From Gymnorhina tibicen (lineage: Eukaryota > Chordata > Aves > Passeriformes > Artamidae), in NCBI GenBank assembly GCA_013399875.1, contig VXAZ01000953.1, forward strand, positions 2,045,890-2,109,889: a DNA stretch of 64,000 bases, read 5' to 3'. Position 1 is the first letter of the stretch. The number at the start of each line of letters is the position of its first letter. The translations under genes and the position numbers were made by a program. Shown here in pieces: positions 47,966-60,075 of this stretch. The notes under the pieces were generated by a model. That model saw only the letters and a list, made by a program, of their open reading frames with translations, was not told the DNA's origin and did no database searches.

Positions 47966-50900
47966 AAAGGAGACACGGAGGGTTTGAGCCTCTGGGTTCT
48001 TTCACTATGGCCACCCACTCTTCTCTGCTGCTGAAGTCAAAAGTCCTTCACAGCTCCAGGCTTTTCTCATTTTCTTTCAAGTCTTGACTCTGAACAAGTT
48101 AAATTCAAAATAATTACGCCACCAGTCTCAGGAATTTCACTCCCTGCAAATCTTACAAGTGTGCTCACGCTATCCACTATAAACACGGGGATCCTATGCA
48201 CACACATGTCCTCCCACACAGGTTTTTTTTTTTCCCCAAAAGCTGACTGGATAGCAAAAAAACCCCCGCTTTCCATAAATAATTTTTTATGTTTTAAAAC
48301 CACTTGTGCTTTGGCTGTGCTCATGCCCCCGGTGTGACTGCTTTCCATGAATATTCCAGTGGGCAAACTCGCAACAAGTTAATTCCTGGAAACATGGCTT
48401 ACCAGAGGACATGCAACAGAAAGCTGATTCCAGAGCCCACTGGTAGCTACTCTGGCTATTTGCTCCCCTAGTTTTACTCCCTGAGTGGGATGGCATGAAA
48501 CCACAGCCTGCTCAAGTCTGCAGTTCCCCCACATCCCTAAGAACATATGTATGGGCCAGGGCTCTCTCCACAATGGTACACTTAACAAAATTGGACGGAG
48601 CCAGGCAGAGGGAGTTGTGTTTCCCCTCCTCCCTTCTCCAAGAAGCATACCCTGCTCCACTTGCACTCACAAATTTATCAGGTAGCTCAAAAAACTGCAG
48701 GGTGAATGGGGAATAAGGACAATGGTATCTCTAAAATATTTTCCCCTGCTGATCCCATATCCCTACCAGTATTCCCTCAGGCCGAAAGTTTATCAATGTA
48801 AAATAAGTATGGTTAAAAAAAAAAATACCTATAAGTAAAAAACCTAGCTTTTAACAAAGTGCTTTCAAACCTTATCAATATCAGAGTTGATATTCATTAC
48901 AAGCTTTTTTCCCCCTTTTTTATTTTAAATGTTCAACAACAAATAAGTAGAGTAGACTGAAAAAACCCCAAAACCAAACGTCCCAGTTCGGTATGGGATT
49001 AACAAGCAACAAACCCCTGGAGGGCAGCATGTGATCCAGTTGGGCTCCACTGACTCCCTCCCAGCCTAAGCAAGCATTACAGAAGCCACGGCAAATTGGG
49101 CTCTGCTCTCAGTTACAAAGGGAGCTGCATGACTTCCCCAGTTCCCAGAAGCTGCTAAAATTCTGCCAAGAGTGTCTTCCTAATTTGCGTTATCTTGGCC
49201 ATTTACAATTCATCCAAACAGAGCTGGCAATTAGTGGTTGTTGGTAAACTCTGCGGTGAGCTCCAGTCAGTGCTTTGCTGCTCTGGCACTCTCTATTTAC
49301 AAATTCTTGCAGTTATGGACATATTAGAGAACCAGTTTTGACAGTTTCTGTCCCATGAAGTTACAGTTTTCCCCAATTACAGCAGATAATGAGAAGACCA
49401 AGCTCACTAAAACATACAGTCCTGTGACCCGAGGACTCCTATGCCCAATTTGTGGAAGAACAGCGAACATCATGATATGTATATTGAGTGAATAGGTGCA
49501 GAGCCACCAAGCTGAGTGAGCTGAGGCAAGGGAGGATGCACTGTTTTTGAGGAAAACGAAGCCGCCTCTTTACTATAGGTGGAAAAAAACCCATCTTGAA
49601 GCATCATGGGATCATCTAAACCTTACCAGGACTAGCCTATGACAGCTGGGGAAAATTATCAATAGCTTCTCTTCCAAGCCCTGAAGCCCAGGTAGTTGGG
49701 AGGTAGCAGCAGGATACAATGCAAGGTGAGGAGCGGGGAGCAGGGTGGGAGCCAGATGGGAACATCAGTTGTGAAGGGAGGGTTCTAATGGATGTCAAGA
49801 CATAAATGTAAATAGACAGAGCTCTTACATTATCTAACCACTGCTCTCCTCACTGTGCACCGTCCTGCATGGTAGCCCTTTCATTGCTTTGCTCTGAAAG
49901 CCTCTCCTCTGTGTGTCCTGCCTTTTGAACAGGCTTCTTGCATCTATCTGCCTCATTTACTCCCCTTCTCAGTTCAGTTCCTCTCCTGACAGCATCTCTT
50001 ATTCTCCTTTGCCAACCATCCTGTAGTTTTTCTCCTTTTGATCTCATTTCTCCCCATCAAGTATTTAGGATTCCCATTCGTAAGAGATGGGCAGCATAAC
50101 ATTACAAAACAGCATTTCAGAACCAGCTCAGATTTGCCAGTTCAGAGCACTGCTGACTGAAGCAAGAGGCACTGAAGAGGCTCTCGCATAGAGCTGCGAG
50201 ACATTTGCAGTCTTCTAGCTTGGATAAAATGGAGAAATGCCATTTCCATATTCCTTTACTAGACAGAGAGTTTTTAAACTTTGTTGCCCCACAATATTGG
50301 TTAACATTGCTGTGTACAAGCCACAACCACATCTATCCCAAGAAGTGGCCAATTCCCCAAAATACCTGCATTTGCACAGTGTCTTTCAGATGCAGAAGAC
50401 TAAAAAGAGACTGTTTATCTAAAAACTCTGTCTGGCTTTATTTTATTCACCCATGCTCTGTCTGAGACACATGGCATTTTGATCTCTGGCTACCTGCAAA
50501 CAAAGAGGTTAAAAAAATCAGAGAAGGAAACCTGTTTATCAAACAGTGACTCAAACTGGACACAGCTGAAATTACAGTTTTATACAGAAAGCTGATGAGG
50601 AGACTGCACAAGGAACTGCGTAAGCCAGAGCAGCTGCTGGCAAGAACATCACTTTCTTCACACTCACAAATGGTTTGCAGGACCTCCAAGGCCATAATTC
50701 ATTATCCAGTGAAATGTTTCATCTATTTTCACCATGCTATGAAACAAATGGAGCAGAGAGGCATGGATCACAATGGAACCAGCACAGCAGAGCCACAGAA
50801 CAAAAAATTCCAAACACCCCCAACCTCCCTCGGCCTGGCTTCCCCTGTCCAACGTGCATCTTAAAGATAAGCCAACACAAGCACTACAGCTGAAGCCTGG

Positions 50901-51980
50901 AAAAAAAGGAGATTTCTTATCTAAAATGCAATTCACTTAGAGCCACTGCTTATGCAAACACTGCCTAGAGGCCAGGCAATACAGAAGCTGCCCTGGTTGT
51001 GCTGTTGTAGCCAGAAAACACAGGCCACGTGGCCATGGTGATACTCTACTGCCCACACTCTGCAACCCCGATGGCCAGGAATTCAGACATGAACTATGTC
51101 AGTCACGAGAAGCATGTGGCACCTGGAAATGTTCCCACCACCCCATGCTAACTCTGGGTTTCTACTGGACCTGTCTCCCCTTACCATTCCCCAGAGACCA
51201 GACCCAAAGTAGCAGGACAAAATCTAGTGGTGTTCAACCTGCCAGAGAGATCGGAAAGCTAAAGGCCTTCAGTCTCCTATGCTCAGCAGCAATTAATTTA
51301 AAGTCTGGAGGAAGACAAAAACTCCACCCTAATGGTCAACTGGTGCATGAGAGAGAAAATGAGCCATTTCATGGTCCCTGTGGTTATCATCTGCCACAAA
51401 GCATAAGATTTGATTACCCCTATCTTAACACATAATTACAAATGGTCATAAAATTATCCAGGCCCTTTTCAAAATCCTTTTATAATAATTGACTTGATGA
51501 CCTCCTGGGGCAACAAAGGCTGTAAGCACTAAAAGCCAAATTTATTCTACATTAACATACCTGTGCCTTATAACTATAATATCCTACAAATAAAGAATCT
51601 TATAAGGAAATCCTCCTTGGAATAACAGCTAGAAGACATGGAAGAATACGAAACAAGCTGCATAAAATCACCTGTGCACAGACTTGGTGGACAGTAAGTC
51701 ATGGCAGCAGCAGTGTATAGCACAAATTGCTGGAAAAGGATCAGGCACATTCATTTCCACAAGAAAAGTGTAAGGCCAGACCTCTACAGCTCACCATCCT
51801 AACAGTGAAATAAAATTTCCATTTTGTCATCTAGAATATTAAGTGCAAAGGCATTACATGAATGTATTGTAAATCCTAGGATAAATTTTGTACTTCTGAC
51901 TAAGTTGCTGACTGATTCACAGGTCCATTCCTTATCTCATCCATAAAACAGGGATTAGGGAAATTCCATTCCTCTGGAGC
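47966..51980. other. Unique non-coding sequence
   Basis: A T10 run is at about 48223, and a T-run/A-run stretch at 48815-48960. On the minus strand the frame 50047-49850 reads as glutamate/arginine-rich only because the strand is purine-rich. No gene. Confidence 0.5.
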
Positions 51981-52030
51981 AGAGGTGTTAAACAACAGCC
52001 TACAGACTAAGTGCTAGCGCTAGAGCTGTT
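51981..52030 (+). repeat. Possible hAT-type DNA transposon end, decayed
   Basis: 'cagaggtgttaaacaacagc' then 'ctacagact' resembles the terminal region of hAT elements (CAGGGGTGT.AAAC.ACGGCCCGCGGGCC) after loss of its CpGs to TG/CA. The nearby CTAGCGCTAG is a perfect 10-base palindrome. Only one end is visible. Confidence 0.25.
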
Positions 52031-53322
52031 CATACTGTACAGATGTGATTTGAGCTCCAGCCACAGGGATTTTCCCTGCATCTTGTAGTGTTTGTAGCTA
52101 AAACATCCATATGTTTCTTCTGTGACCCCAACCCCACACGTTCCTGCCTCAGCATTGCTTTCCACGCACATTCTGGAGATGTGACCAGAGCTCGCAGAGA
52201 GCTGAAGGCGAGCTGCTCTTCATGGGAAGATTTAGCAAGGAGTTGATAGACTTTTTATACTTGTTATCCTCCTCCCTTTCTCAGAGCTTCACAAAGCAGC
52301 AAGGGGCACATTTTTCTTTCTTCTTCCACTAGCCGAAACTGGCTGTCCCTTCTCATGAAGTGGCTGCTCCCCATGTCAAGGCACCAAAGAGGGAGAATTC
52401 AACCAAAAGCAAAATTCTGAAGGAACTCGGCAAGACAGGGCTGTCCCCAAACTACTGCAGGTAAAAGGTGTCAAGTCCACCCCTGCCCTACAGATCTACA
52501 GGCCTAAGTACAAGGGCAGTAGCTGTAGCCACAATTGCAAGGGGTGATTTGCCCAGCCAAAAGACAGAGTGACACATTCTTAATAATTGAGCAGACCAGC
52601 AGCAGCATGTAGAGCTATAGGGAGGAGATAAGGGAGTCAAAAAAGCCTTGGAAGTGACACTGCTGTCACGAAAAGCTCTGATTAGACCTGCTAGAAACCA
52701 AACAACACAGGTGCCTTCTTGCTGTACCCTGCCTGCCCGTCTCCACCTCCATGAGACGTTGGTCTTACAAGGGGCCAACAGCACTGCATAATGAAAGCAA
52801 GTAAGAAGCATCCCAGCATCACATTTTGAGCCAAGACCACAGGCAGAAACAAAGCCCTCAAAGCCAGGCATGTGAAAGACACAAAGCAGTTCCTGTGCAA
52901 GTGACACAAATGATCACACAAGTCTGTTTTGACCTGAATAAATTGGTGACTCCATGAAATTCTGAGGGCTTTAGAGAAAAACCACAGTTCTCAGTTCCCA
53001 AGCCTTTGCTTGAAGCATGGGAGAGAAATTACAAAAGAGAGGAAATTTTCACAGTGACAAATAGAAAAACCCAAAGACAAGGCAGATTTGTCAAGGGAGT
53101 AGCTGACTGGTCCCCAAACCTATCAGAGAGTTAAATTCTCTTTGCCTTCCCCTTCAATTTGTGTTCCTAAGCAATCACCTATCACTGGGTGAGTACAAAG
53201 CGTCCTGGTTTCACCTGACACCAGGTTCTCCCAGTTAACCAAAGCCCTTCAGGTTATGAAACAGCCCAAAGCAGGTCACTGCATAACCAGCTCATACAGC
53301 TGGATTGATCATGGATGTACAT
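52031..53322. other. Unique non-coding sequence
   Basis: A 139-codon minus-strand frame (52907-52488) is open but cysteine-, serine- and leucine-rich in the way of chance frames, and unrecognised. Confidence 0.5.
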
Positions 53323-53351
53323 GGGGAAGGGGGGTGGAGGGAGGAAAGGGG
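53323..53351 (+). other. Predicted G-quadruplex
   Basis: Four G runs of 4, 6, 3 and 4 bases (53323-26, 53329-34, 53339-41, 53348-51) with loops of 2, 4 and 6 bases satisfy the standard rule of four runs of at least three G with loops of 1-7. It is the only full match I saw outside the GC block at the left edge. Whether it forms or functions is unknown. Confidence 0.65.
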
Positions 53352-54482
53352 AAGGATAAACTTAAAGCAAGAAATGTAATTAAAGAAAGCCACTTCCAGC
53401 TCATTAAACTGTCCCAGGTACCTTTTTGGGGTCTGCTGGGTGTCAGCATAAGGCACTGAAGTAGAAGCAGAGGGAGGGTGCCCTACGTGGCTGCAGCAAC
53501 CCCAGAGCGACTGGAGGGGAGAGGCAGAGCTTGTTTTTCTTTCCACAGAGAAGCAAGATAAGGAGAAGGAAAAAGTCTGACAATAATCATTTTCTACATT
53601 TATGAAGAACTGAGAAAGTTTGCCTGCTCAACAGCCATTTTCCACTGAACTGTCTCCCCACTGTGAGGTTTCTATCTCATGCCTGATTGACTCTCCTCTT
53701 GATTTCTAGTAATTAGGAGCCTTCCAGCCTGCCTGGAAAAAAACCCTCTGCTCAAAGTATCCTTCTTTTCAGGGACCTATTGGGTGCTATTATCCCACTG
53801 ACTTTTAAAAACCTGTGGCTGTACATCAGAGCCCCAGCTGGTGGGTCCACACTTCTTGCTTGTCTAACCTCCATACATTTCCCCTCCAAATTCAGCCCTT
53901 GCAAGGAAACAGAAGAGACAATAAAATCCAGAGGGAAACAGATAAATCAGAGCACTTCATTCAATTGCTGACACAGGATATTGCTCAAGGAGGAGGATTC
54001 ACCCACCCTCAGTGATGGAGTGATGAGAATCGCTACAAGAACCCCCAGGAAACCTCTGCCTTTAAAACAGTCTGTATTTTACCCATGTGTGTCCATGTGT
54101 GCATGTAATAAAAATAATTTCTGCTTGTCATCATCAGAGATGAGCAAGGCCAAGCCTGTGCTTTTAATAAGCCAGTATGGATTTCACGTTCTGCTTGCTG
54201 TCTGAGCAACAGCAATTGCTATTTCCTTTGGAGATTGATTTTGCCTTAGGCTTGGTCTTAAGAGGTTATCTGATGGATTTTGGTTATTTGGGAAAAGGGG
54301 ACAAAGGGCAGGCCTCCCTTGGAAGTGAAGATAAAAACATGTGTGCACATCCCTTTTGCAGTTCTTTTGGTTCATTTTTCCTTGTTCAAAACAGCAGTTT
54401 GAAAGGAAGAGAGAGCTGGTGGAAGGCAAGATGGGGTTACAAAAGTCACAAAAATATAGCTCTCTCTACAGACCTTACTCAC
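53352..54482. other. Unique non-coding sequence
   Basis: No gene or repeat recognised. Short plus-strand frames near 53780-54015 overlap in two phases. Confidence 0.5.
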
Positions 54483-54684
54483 CATCTGTGTTAGAAAAGA
54501 AGCAATGTTTTAAGAGATGAGGTTGTCTTTGGGGCGCCAGCCTGAGGTGCCCTGGACAGTGAATTCTGAAAATCCAAGTCATGCCAGTCTCAAATGCTGA
54601 GCAGAGCAAGGCATCTGAAGTTACAGGGCACTTCAGCTGCTCCCTCTTCTGCCATACTGTCAAATCTTTTTCCCTCGTGACCAT
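54483..54684 (-). other. Possible first coding exon on the minus strand
   Basis: On the minus strand GGTCACCATGG gives a near-ideal Kozak start (purine at -3, G at +4). The frame stays open for 67 codons up to a strong donor ACAGATG/GTGAGTAAG at 54483/54482. The product would be basic and soluble with several cysteines and no signal peptide. I know no matching protein. A start in ideal context followed by a strong donor is unusual for chance, but no downstream exon (leftward) could be paired with it. Confidence 0.2.
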
Positions 54685-55549
54685 GGTGACCTCCTAAAGC
54701 AAAGGTGACCACTCCCAGGGCTTTTCTTAGTGCAGGACAGTGCCTAGAGTACTGATCTCACTTAAATTACCTAGACTTTAGAGCAGGATGTGGGAAAGTT
54801 GAAGAAGAAACAGGCTGCTGTTTCTCATAGCAAAAGGCTGTTCCTTTCTTATGAAGACTTGCACTTGCCCTCAGTAGGGTCCAGAAATAATGGGGTTTCC
54901 AAGGTTTCTCATGTTGTCTGAATTTCCTTTCCTCCTCGAAACCAACTCACGTTACTGCTGGCTTCTACCTTCTCATACTATAATGTATCTCTACTGTTTT
55001 TATATCTCCCTTGAAAACATTCAACAGAGGAAATTAATGAGCATGAGGAAGAGAAGAAGGAAGAGGAAAATGGGTAGGGGTGGGAAAATGAAAGTTTAGA
55101 TGACAGTTTGTGTATGTTTTTGTATGAGTAAGTGAGAGAAAGTACATGAGCGTGACTGGAAAGAGTTGCAGAGGAAATATGTAAGAAAGGCAGACAGGTT
55201 ATCTGTCATTCAGCCTGCCCTCCATTAGTTTGCAGCTCTCTCATCTTTCTCTCCTCCTTTTCACTAAACTATTCTATTTCTCTCCTTTACGGAAAGACCA
55301 ACGCAACTGTAAGAAGAGGGGGTAAATAATGGAAGCACGCGGGGACAGTGGGGGGAGATGGAACAATCACACTCTCTTTTATCCACTGGAGCAGAGAAGT
55401 GAGGAAAAAAGCCCACACCCTTAAGCTGAAACAAATGCAAGATAAACAAATACTCCACTCACGAACTGCAGTGTCTGTGCCTGCCCAAAGAGCGCAAATG
55501 TGAACTGTTTTCACATGTCTCGACCTCTCCTCTTAGCTGCACAAGCAGA
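54685..55549. other. Unique sequence with a purine-rich tract
   Basis: At 55040-55095 the plus strand is almost pure A/G (GAAGAGAAGAAGGAAGAGGA and onwards). No gene. Confidence 0.5.
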
Positions 55550-56470
55550 AGGGAAAGTCCCCTGGCCAGTGGTCTGATTTTTACCACACGACACGTGCAC
55601 CGGCTTCGGTGATGGAACTGATAACAAAGGCACTACAGATGACAAACACTGTGGCAGCTCAGGCTTCTGCTATGATGAATAATCCCCTTGCAGGGTTTCA
55701 GCTCATTTATTTTGCCAAATCCCGTTTGTAAGAAGAACTGCTGAGCATTTGGCGACACCGCACAAGCTGAAAAATGGAAGACTTTAGAAGGTGACTGGCT
55801 GTGGGTGCTAGTGATTTTCTCCAGCTCGTAACAGCACCTTCTCCTGGAAGCAGCTGGGGCAGGGAAGAGCTGTGCTCCTGGATTTAAGGCAGAGGGAGAC
55901 TAGAAAATACAACAGTTATAATTAGTAAGCTTTGATCACTTCCCTAGTGACACGGCTTTCGTACTGTGGCATATGTGCTTCATCCATCTGGGACCAGAGC
56001 ATCCTACAGCTGCTGGTTCTGCCTGCTCCCTGCTGCAAGAAGCTATGAGTGAAGTAGCTGTGAGCTCCCCACTGAAAAAAAATACAAGTGGCACGTTACA
56101 TCCCGGATGCCATAAGAGACCTTTTTCTTTTTAAAAAGAGTTTCGTTCATAATTAGTCTGCATGTTTTTCAAACTGATAGTGATGAAATGGCTTGTTTAT
56201 GCAAAATAGCCAAGTGTACAAAAATTAAATGCATCCCTAACCTACCCCTTTTCCTTTTGCTGACAGCTGGTGTGGTTTAGGATTATCTCATCAGTAGTTT
56301 GCAGTGGACATGACACCCATGTGATGTAATTAAGATAATGTATTCAGTAATAATCTTGCACTTGTGGTTCAGCCAGTGATGACTTGCTTCTGCTGCAAGG
56401 CAACTTACCATATAAAAATAAAGCACCCAACGAGAAGGTGATGTCTCCTGCTACATTATTTAATTTGTAA
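55550..56470. promoter_or_regulatory. Block resembling conserved non-coding sequence
   Basis: About 900 bases free of repeats with many motifs typical of enhancers: TTATAATTAGTAAGC, CATAATTAGTCTGCATG, TTTATGCAAA, GATGTAATTAAGATAATG. The OCT-like TATGCAAA and paired TAATTA cores are notable. Conservation cannot be tested here. Confidence 0.25.
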
Positions 56471-56846
56471 AATTACTAAAGAACAGCAAAGAAATTTTTC
56501 AGTCTGAAGCAATTAAGTGAAGCTAGTGAAAACACATACCTGGGCACCTGCACAACTGTATCAGAAGATGGACAGTGACCTTTAAGTTCTCCTGTCAGCC
56601 TCTGTCCCCTGGTGAACTGGCTGCCATCATGCACTAGGAGCACGGTAGCTACCCAGGTGAGTGACATGACTTAAAGAAACACAGTCCAGAGTCAGGCAAA
56701 GCTCCTGTGTGAAGCGAACAGCTGCTGAGGTTTATAGCATGCTTAAGATTTCACTTGTATTTTGTATATGAGGGCACTCCTGCTTGGAAAGGGTCATTGC
56801 ACTGCTACTGCTTGGTGAAGGAAGTAAGAAAAAAGGAAGAGAAAAG
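56471..56846. other. Segment with splice-like signals on both strands
   Basis: Plus strand: a strong acceptor (AAGTTCTCCTGTCAG) and an excellent donor (ACCCAG/GTGAGTGAC) bracket 56599-56656, with one open frame. Minus strand: an ATG at 56667 opens a frame that reaches a strong donor CCCAG/GTATGTG at 56540/56539. The two cannot both be real exons at full strength; neither peptide is recognised. Confidence 0.2.
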
Positions 56847-57118
56847 TTGTCAGGACAAGAAGAAATGGCCTCAAGTTGTGTCAGGGGAGATTCAAGATGG
56901 ACATGAGGAAGAATTTCTTCTCTGAAAGGACAGTTAAACACTGCAACAGGCTGCCCAGGAAAGCAGTGGAATTACCATCCCTGGAAATGTTCCAGGAAGA
57001 ACTGGACATGGCATAGTGCTATGGTTTAGTGGATGGTGGTGTTTAGTCAAAGGTCAGACTCGATGACCTTGGAGGTCTTTTCCAACCTTAATGATTCTGT
57101 TCTCTTCCATTCTATGAT
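56847..57118 (+). mobile_element. CR1 LINE 3' end, different subfamily
   Basis: The run 'caggacaagaagaaatggcc', 'tcaagatggacatgaggaag', 'aacaggctgcccaggaaag', 'ccatccctggaaatgttcc', 'gactcgatgaccttggaggt', 'cttttccaaccttaatgatt' and a tail with ATTCTATGATCC matches the avian CR1 subfamily whose end carries GACTCGATGA...TTTTCCAACC. It is clearly distinct from the 8819 and 44390 copies. The tail is interrupted by 'ctgttctctt', so the octamer array has been altered. No coding sequence remains. Confidence 0.92.
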
Positions 57119-60016
57119 CCCAAGTGGGGAAGTGGGAGGGCCAGCAAAAAAGACATACTCTTTCTTGGTTTCCAGCCCCCGAGAGAAAAAACTTTCCTCT
57201 AACAATGATAAAGTAAACAGGAATCCCTGAAGAAACATGCATCCTTGAAACATTAATTTATATTTAATACCTGAGTGTTTACAAAGAGAGGTGAAGGCCA
57301 GTATGCTGCAATGACTTTGTTATTTGCTTAGCGCTGTGCTCTGTGTAGTCTCCATGGAATTGCTGCCTCCCCGCACGTGGCTTCTGGCACCTGTCCCAGG
57401 GACAGAGGCAAAAGTATTGACACCACAGCAGGCAGAGAAGAGCGAGTCTACCCCTCGAACAAGAGCTGACTGTGTCAGATACAAAGACACCACACGCACG
57501 TGTGGAGCAGCACTGGTGTGTGCACACAGCCTCAGCGCGTGGGGAGTAAACCATGCAATGCTTTTGGAAGGGCCTAGATCTTCTCGGAGAAAATTAATAA
57601 ATAAATAATAAGAAAAATCACCCTGTCCGTCAGAAATTAGTTCAGTGACATCCCTGAGGAAAAGGCATCTCTTTGATGTTTATTTGGCCTAACTGAAGGG
57701 AAAAATAAGTAGGCTGATGCCAGAAATAATGGCATGAATAAGTGTGCAGACATGCCAGAACATTAGTGGATGTAAGAAGTTGTTGCATTGGCAAAGGACA
57801 AGAATACTGTGTAGATTAGACAAGATGTCAAAAACACTCCTCTGAAAACACAGCCACAAGTCTCTTAATTACCATACCTACTTCAGGCAAATGTACCACA
57901 GTTTCTAAGGCTCACAACCAGGTCTCATGCTTTTATGATCCACTGTAGCCACTGCTGCTGAGTTTTTCCCAGCACAGACCTGTCTGAGTACACTGGCAGC
58001 TGCCTGCTCCCTGGAGGTGAGAACCTCAGGAATCCGTCCTGATCTTTGCTGGGGCACAGAGGGAGAAGCAAGGAACATTTCTACAGGCCAGGGTGCTCCT
58101 AGAACCCAGTAAGCAGCTTGATGTCTCCACATTTGTGCTGCAGCATATTCCCTGCATGACTGCAGTCACTGTATAACAACACGCTGCCTGTGGGAAAGCC
58201 ACATCCCACCCCAGCAAATGCTGTGCACTCTCAGTGACAGGAGCTGCCCTTGTGAGATGATGGCAATTCTCAGCCCATGCCAGAAAATGCTAAGTTGTGT
58301 AGCAAATGACCAGCAGTCATTAGCTTAGTCCAGAGGAAAACACAGGTCTCAAATGGGATGCCTGGCTTACAGCTGGTCTCCAGAGAAGGGCCCAAGGCTC
58401 TGAAGAGTATCTTATTTTTCATAGTCCACACCAGAATCCTACATGTGGGGCCATAATCAATGAAAATGGCCATGTGGAAAAAGTATGCAAGATAAGGGGA
58501 AATGACCTCTGTCCCAGCAGTGGTAGAAAACTCATTAAATCAAGATGCTAAGGCTATTCCATTATGTTTCAAACTGGTATTTTACTTCTTTACATAAGCA
58601 TGGAGGGAAACTGACTCCAAAACGCCATTCAGAGAACCCCTCATTTTTATCTTAAAAGGGACAAGTCTGTCTGTTCTGCTTATTCTGTTCTTTAATTATC
58701 TTAATGAAAGCAAATGTGAATCCCCAAGGATTTGGTCCCTTTCTGACAGGTTGCTTTTAAACTCAGCGACAAGGGAGGCACACGGCCATCAAAACCCTTA
58801 GTTTTTAACTTGCACATCTGGGGAAGATTCCCCTGGTATCTCATGAGACATGGACAATATGTTGTAGCAGGAAGAGAAGCTAAGCAAGGGCTCTATTTTC
58901 CTGCCATATAGAAAGCCTATGAAAAATCAGCTTAGGCTCCAGAAACGCTGAGAGGCCACTGGCTTCAGGCAGCGCAGCCCTCTTCACATGCACGATACAT
59001 TACAGAAAGAGCATCCTTCCATCCAAACAGAGCAAACTGGTTGTTTGGTGGGTTTAAAGGTTCCCATTCAGAATCAGTTTAAATTAAAGGCTTCACGCAA
59101 AGCGAGAGCAATAGCTTTTTTTCATGTAGCTGTTTATGAGGGTCACTGGTTAAGTCAAGAAGCCAGATCTCAGGCGAGCCGGGTCCTTTCCCAAGTTCTG
59201 CAACTCATTTGCTACTTTCCTTGCACACACTCCTGCCTCTCAGGCAGAGTATTAGGATACAAACTTTCCTCCTACAAAGAAGCTGTCTGACATCTAGCAG
59301 AAAGAGGCCCCCAGCTGTTAGCGTAATATAAATAATAAATGAGTGAAATAATAAATAGAAATAAGGCATTCTGTTGCAAACAAAGCCAACACATTAGTGA
59401 ACGTGTTCAGTATTTTTAAAGCATATCCAAACACCAGCCTAAGCTCCAGTGCTGAAACATGGTGTCTCTTTTTAAGCCCCAGAAAAGGCAACAAAGTCTG
59501 TGGGCAGCTCTATTCAACCCTGAACCCTTCCAAGGGTTCATACAGATAAACAACTACAATTGTTCACATAACAGTACAATATCATCGTTAATTGTTTCAA
59601 ATTCCATTTCTGCTGCTTAGACCTAGGATGCCACAGTCTGCTCTCAGCATCACCCATAAAAACTCAGTGGCTTTCATTACAGCTGTGATGAATTCAACCA
59701 GCAGAATTTGCCTCATGCTGCTCTGAAAAACAGCACAACCAGCAAATAATCTAGTTATTAACCACCCTGTCCAGAGCCTGGATGGTATTAGTATCTGAGA
59801 GGACGAGATGGGACAGCACTGCAAGACTCACAATGCTTGGGTTCTCCTACCATGGACCCACTGAACAGATGCAGGAATAAGAACAACCTGCTTTATTTCT
59901 TCGTGCCCTCATTTTCTACCTGTTTACTCAGACAACCCCTTGCTGCACGTACGTGGAACAGGAATCTCGCCTTGGCTGAATGCTCTGGGTGCTGTTGTGG
60001 TACATAACCACAGAAA
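57119..60016. other. Unique non-coding sequence
   Basis: AT-rich runs near 57593-57612 and 59320-59365 (TAAATAATAAA type). A 100-codon ATG-started plus-strand frame at 58988-59290 is open but unrecognised and lacks clear splice borders. A short segment 57973-58016 has splice-like borders but is only 44 bases. Confidence 0.45.
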
Positions 60017-60075
60017 ACAAACAAACAAACCAAAACAAAAAAAAACACAAAAAACAAACTAAAACAAAAAACCCA
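60017..60075. repeat. AAAC/CAAAA-rich simple repeat
   Basis: Irregular AAAC and CAAAA units, including a nine-base A run. It produces a phenylalanine/cysteine/valine-rich frame on the minus strand, which is an artefact. Confidence 0.8.

Noticed and set aside
49850..50047. Arginine/glutamate-rich frame on the minus strand
   Set aside because: The strand is simply purine-rich, and codons drawn from it give K, R, E and G. No coiled-coil heptads or borders were found.
52488..52907. 139-codon minus-strand frame
   Set aside because: Overlaps another open frame on the same strand, has chance-like composition and no known domain.
53200..53260. Possible third LTR start (GTCCTGGTTTCACCTGACACC)
   Set aside because: Only the first dozen bases resemble the LTR end; the following sequence does not match either LTR copy.
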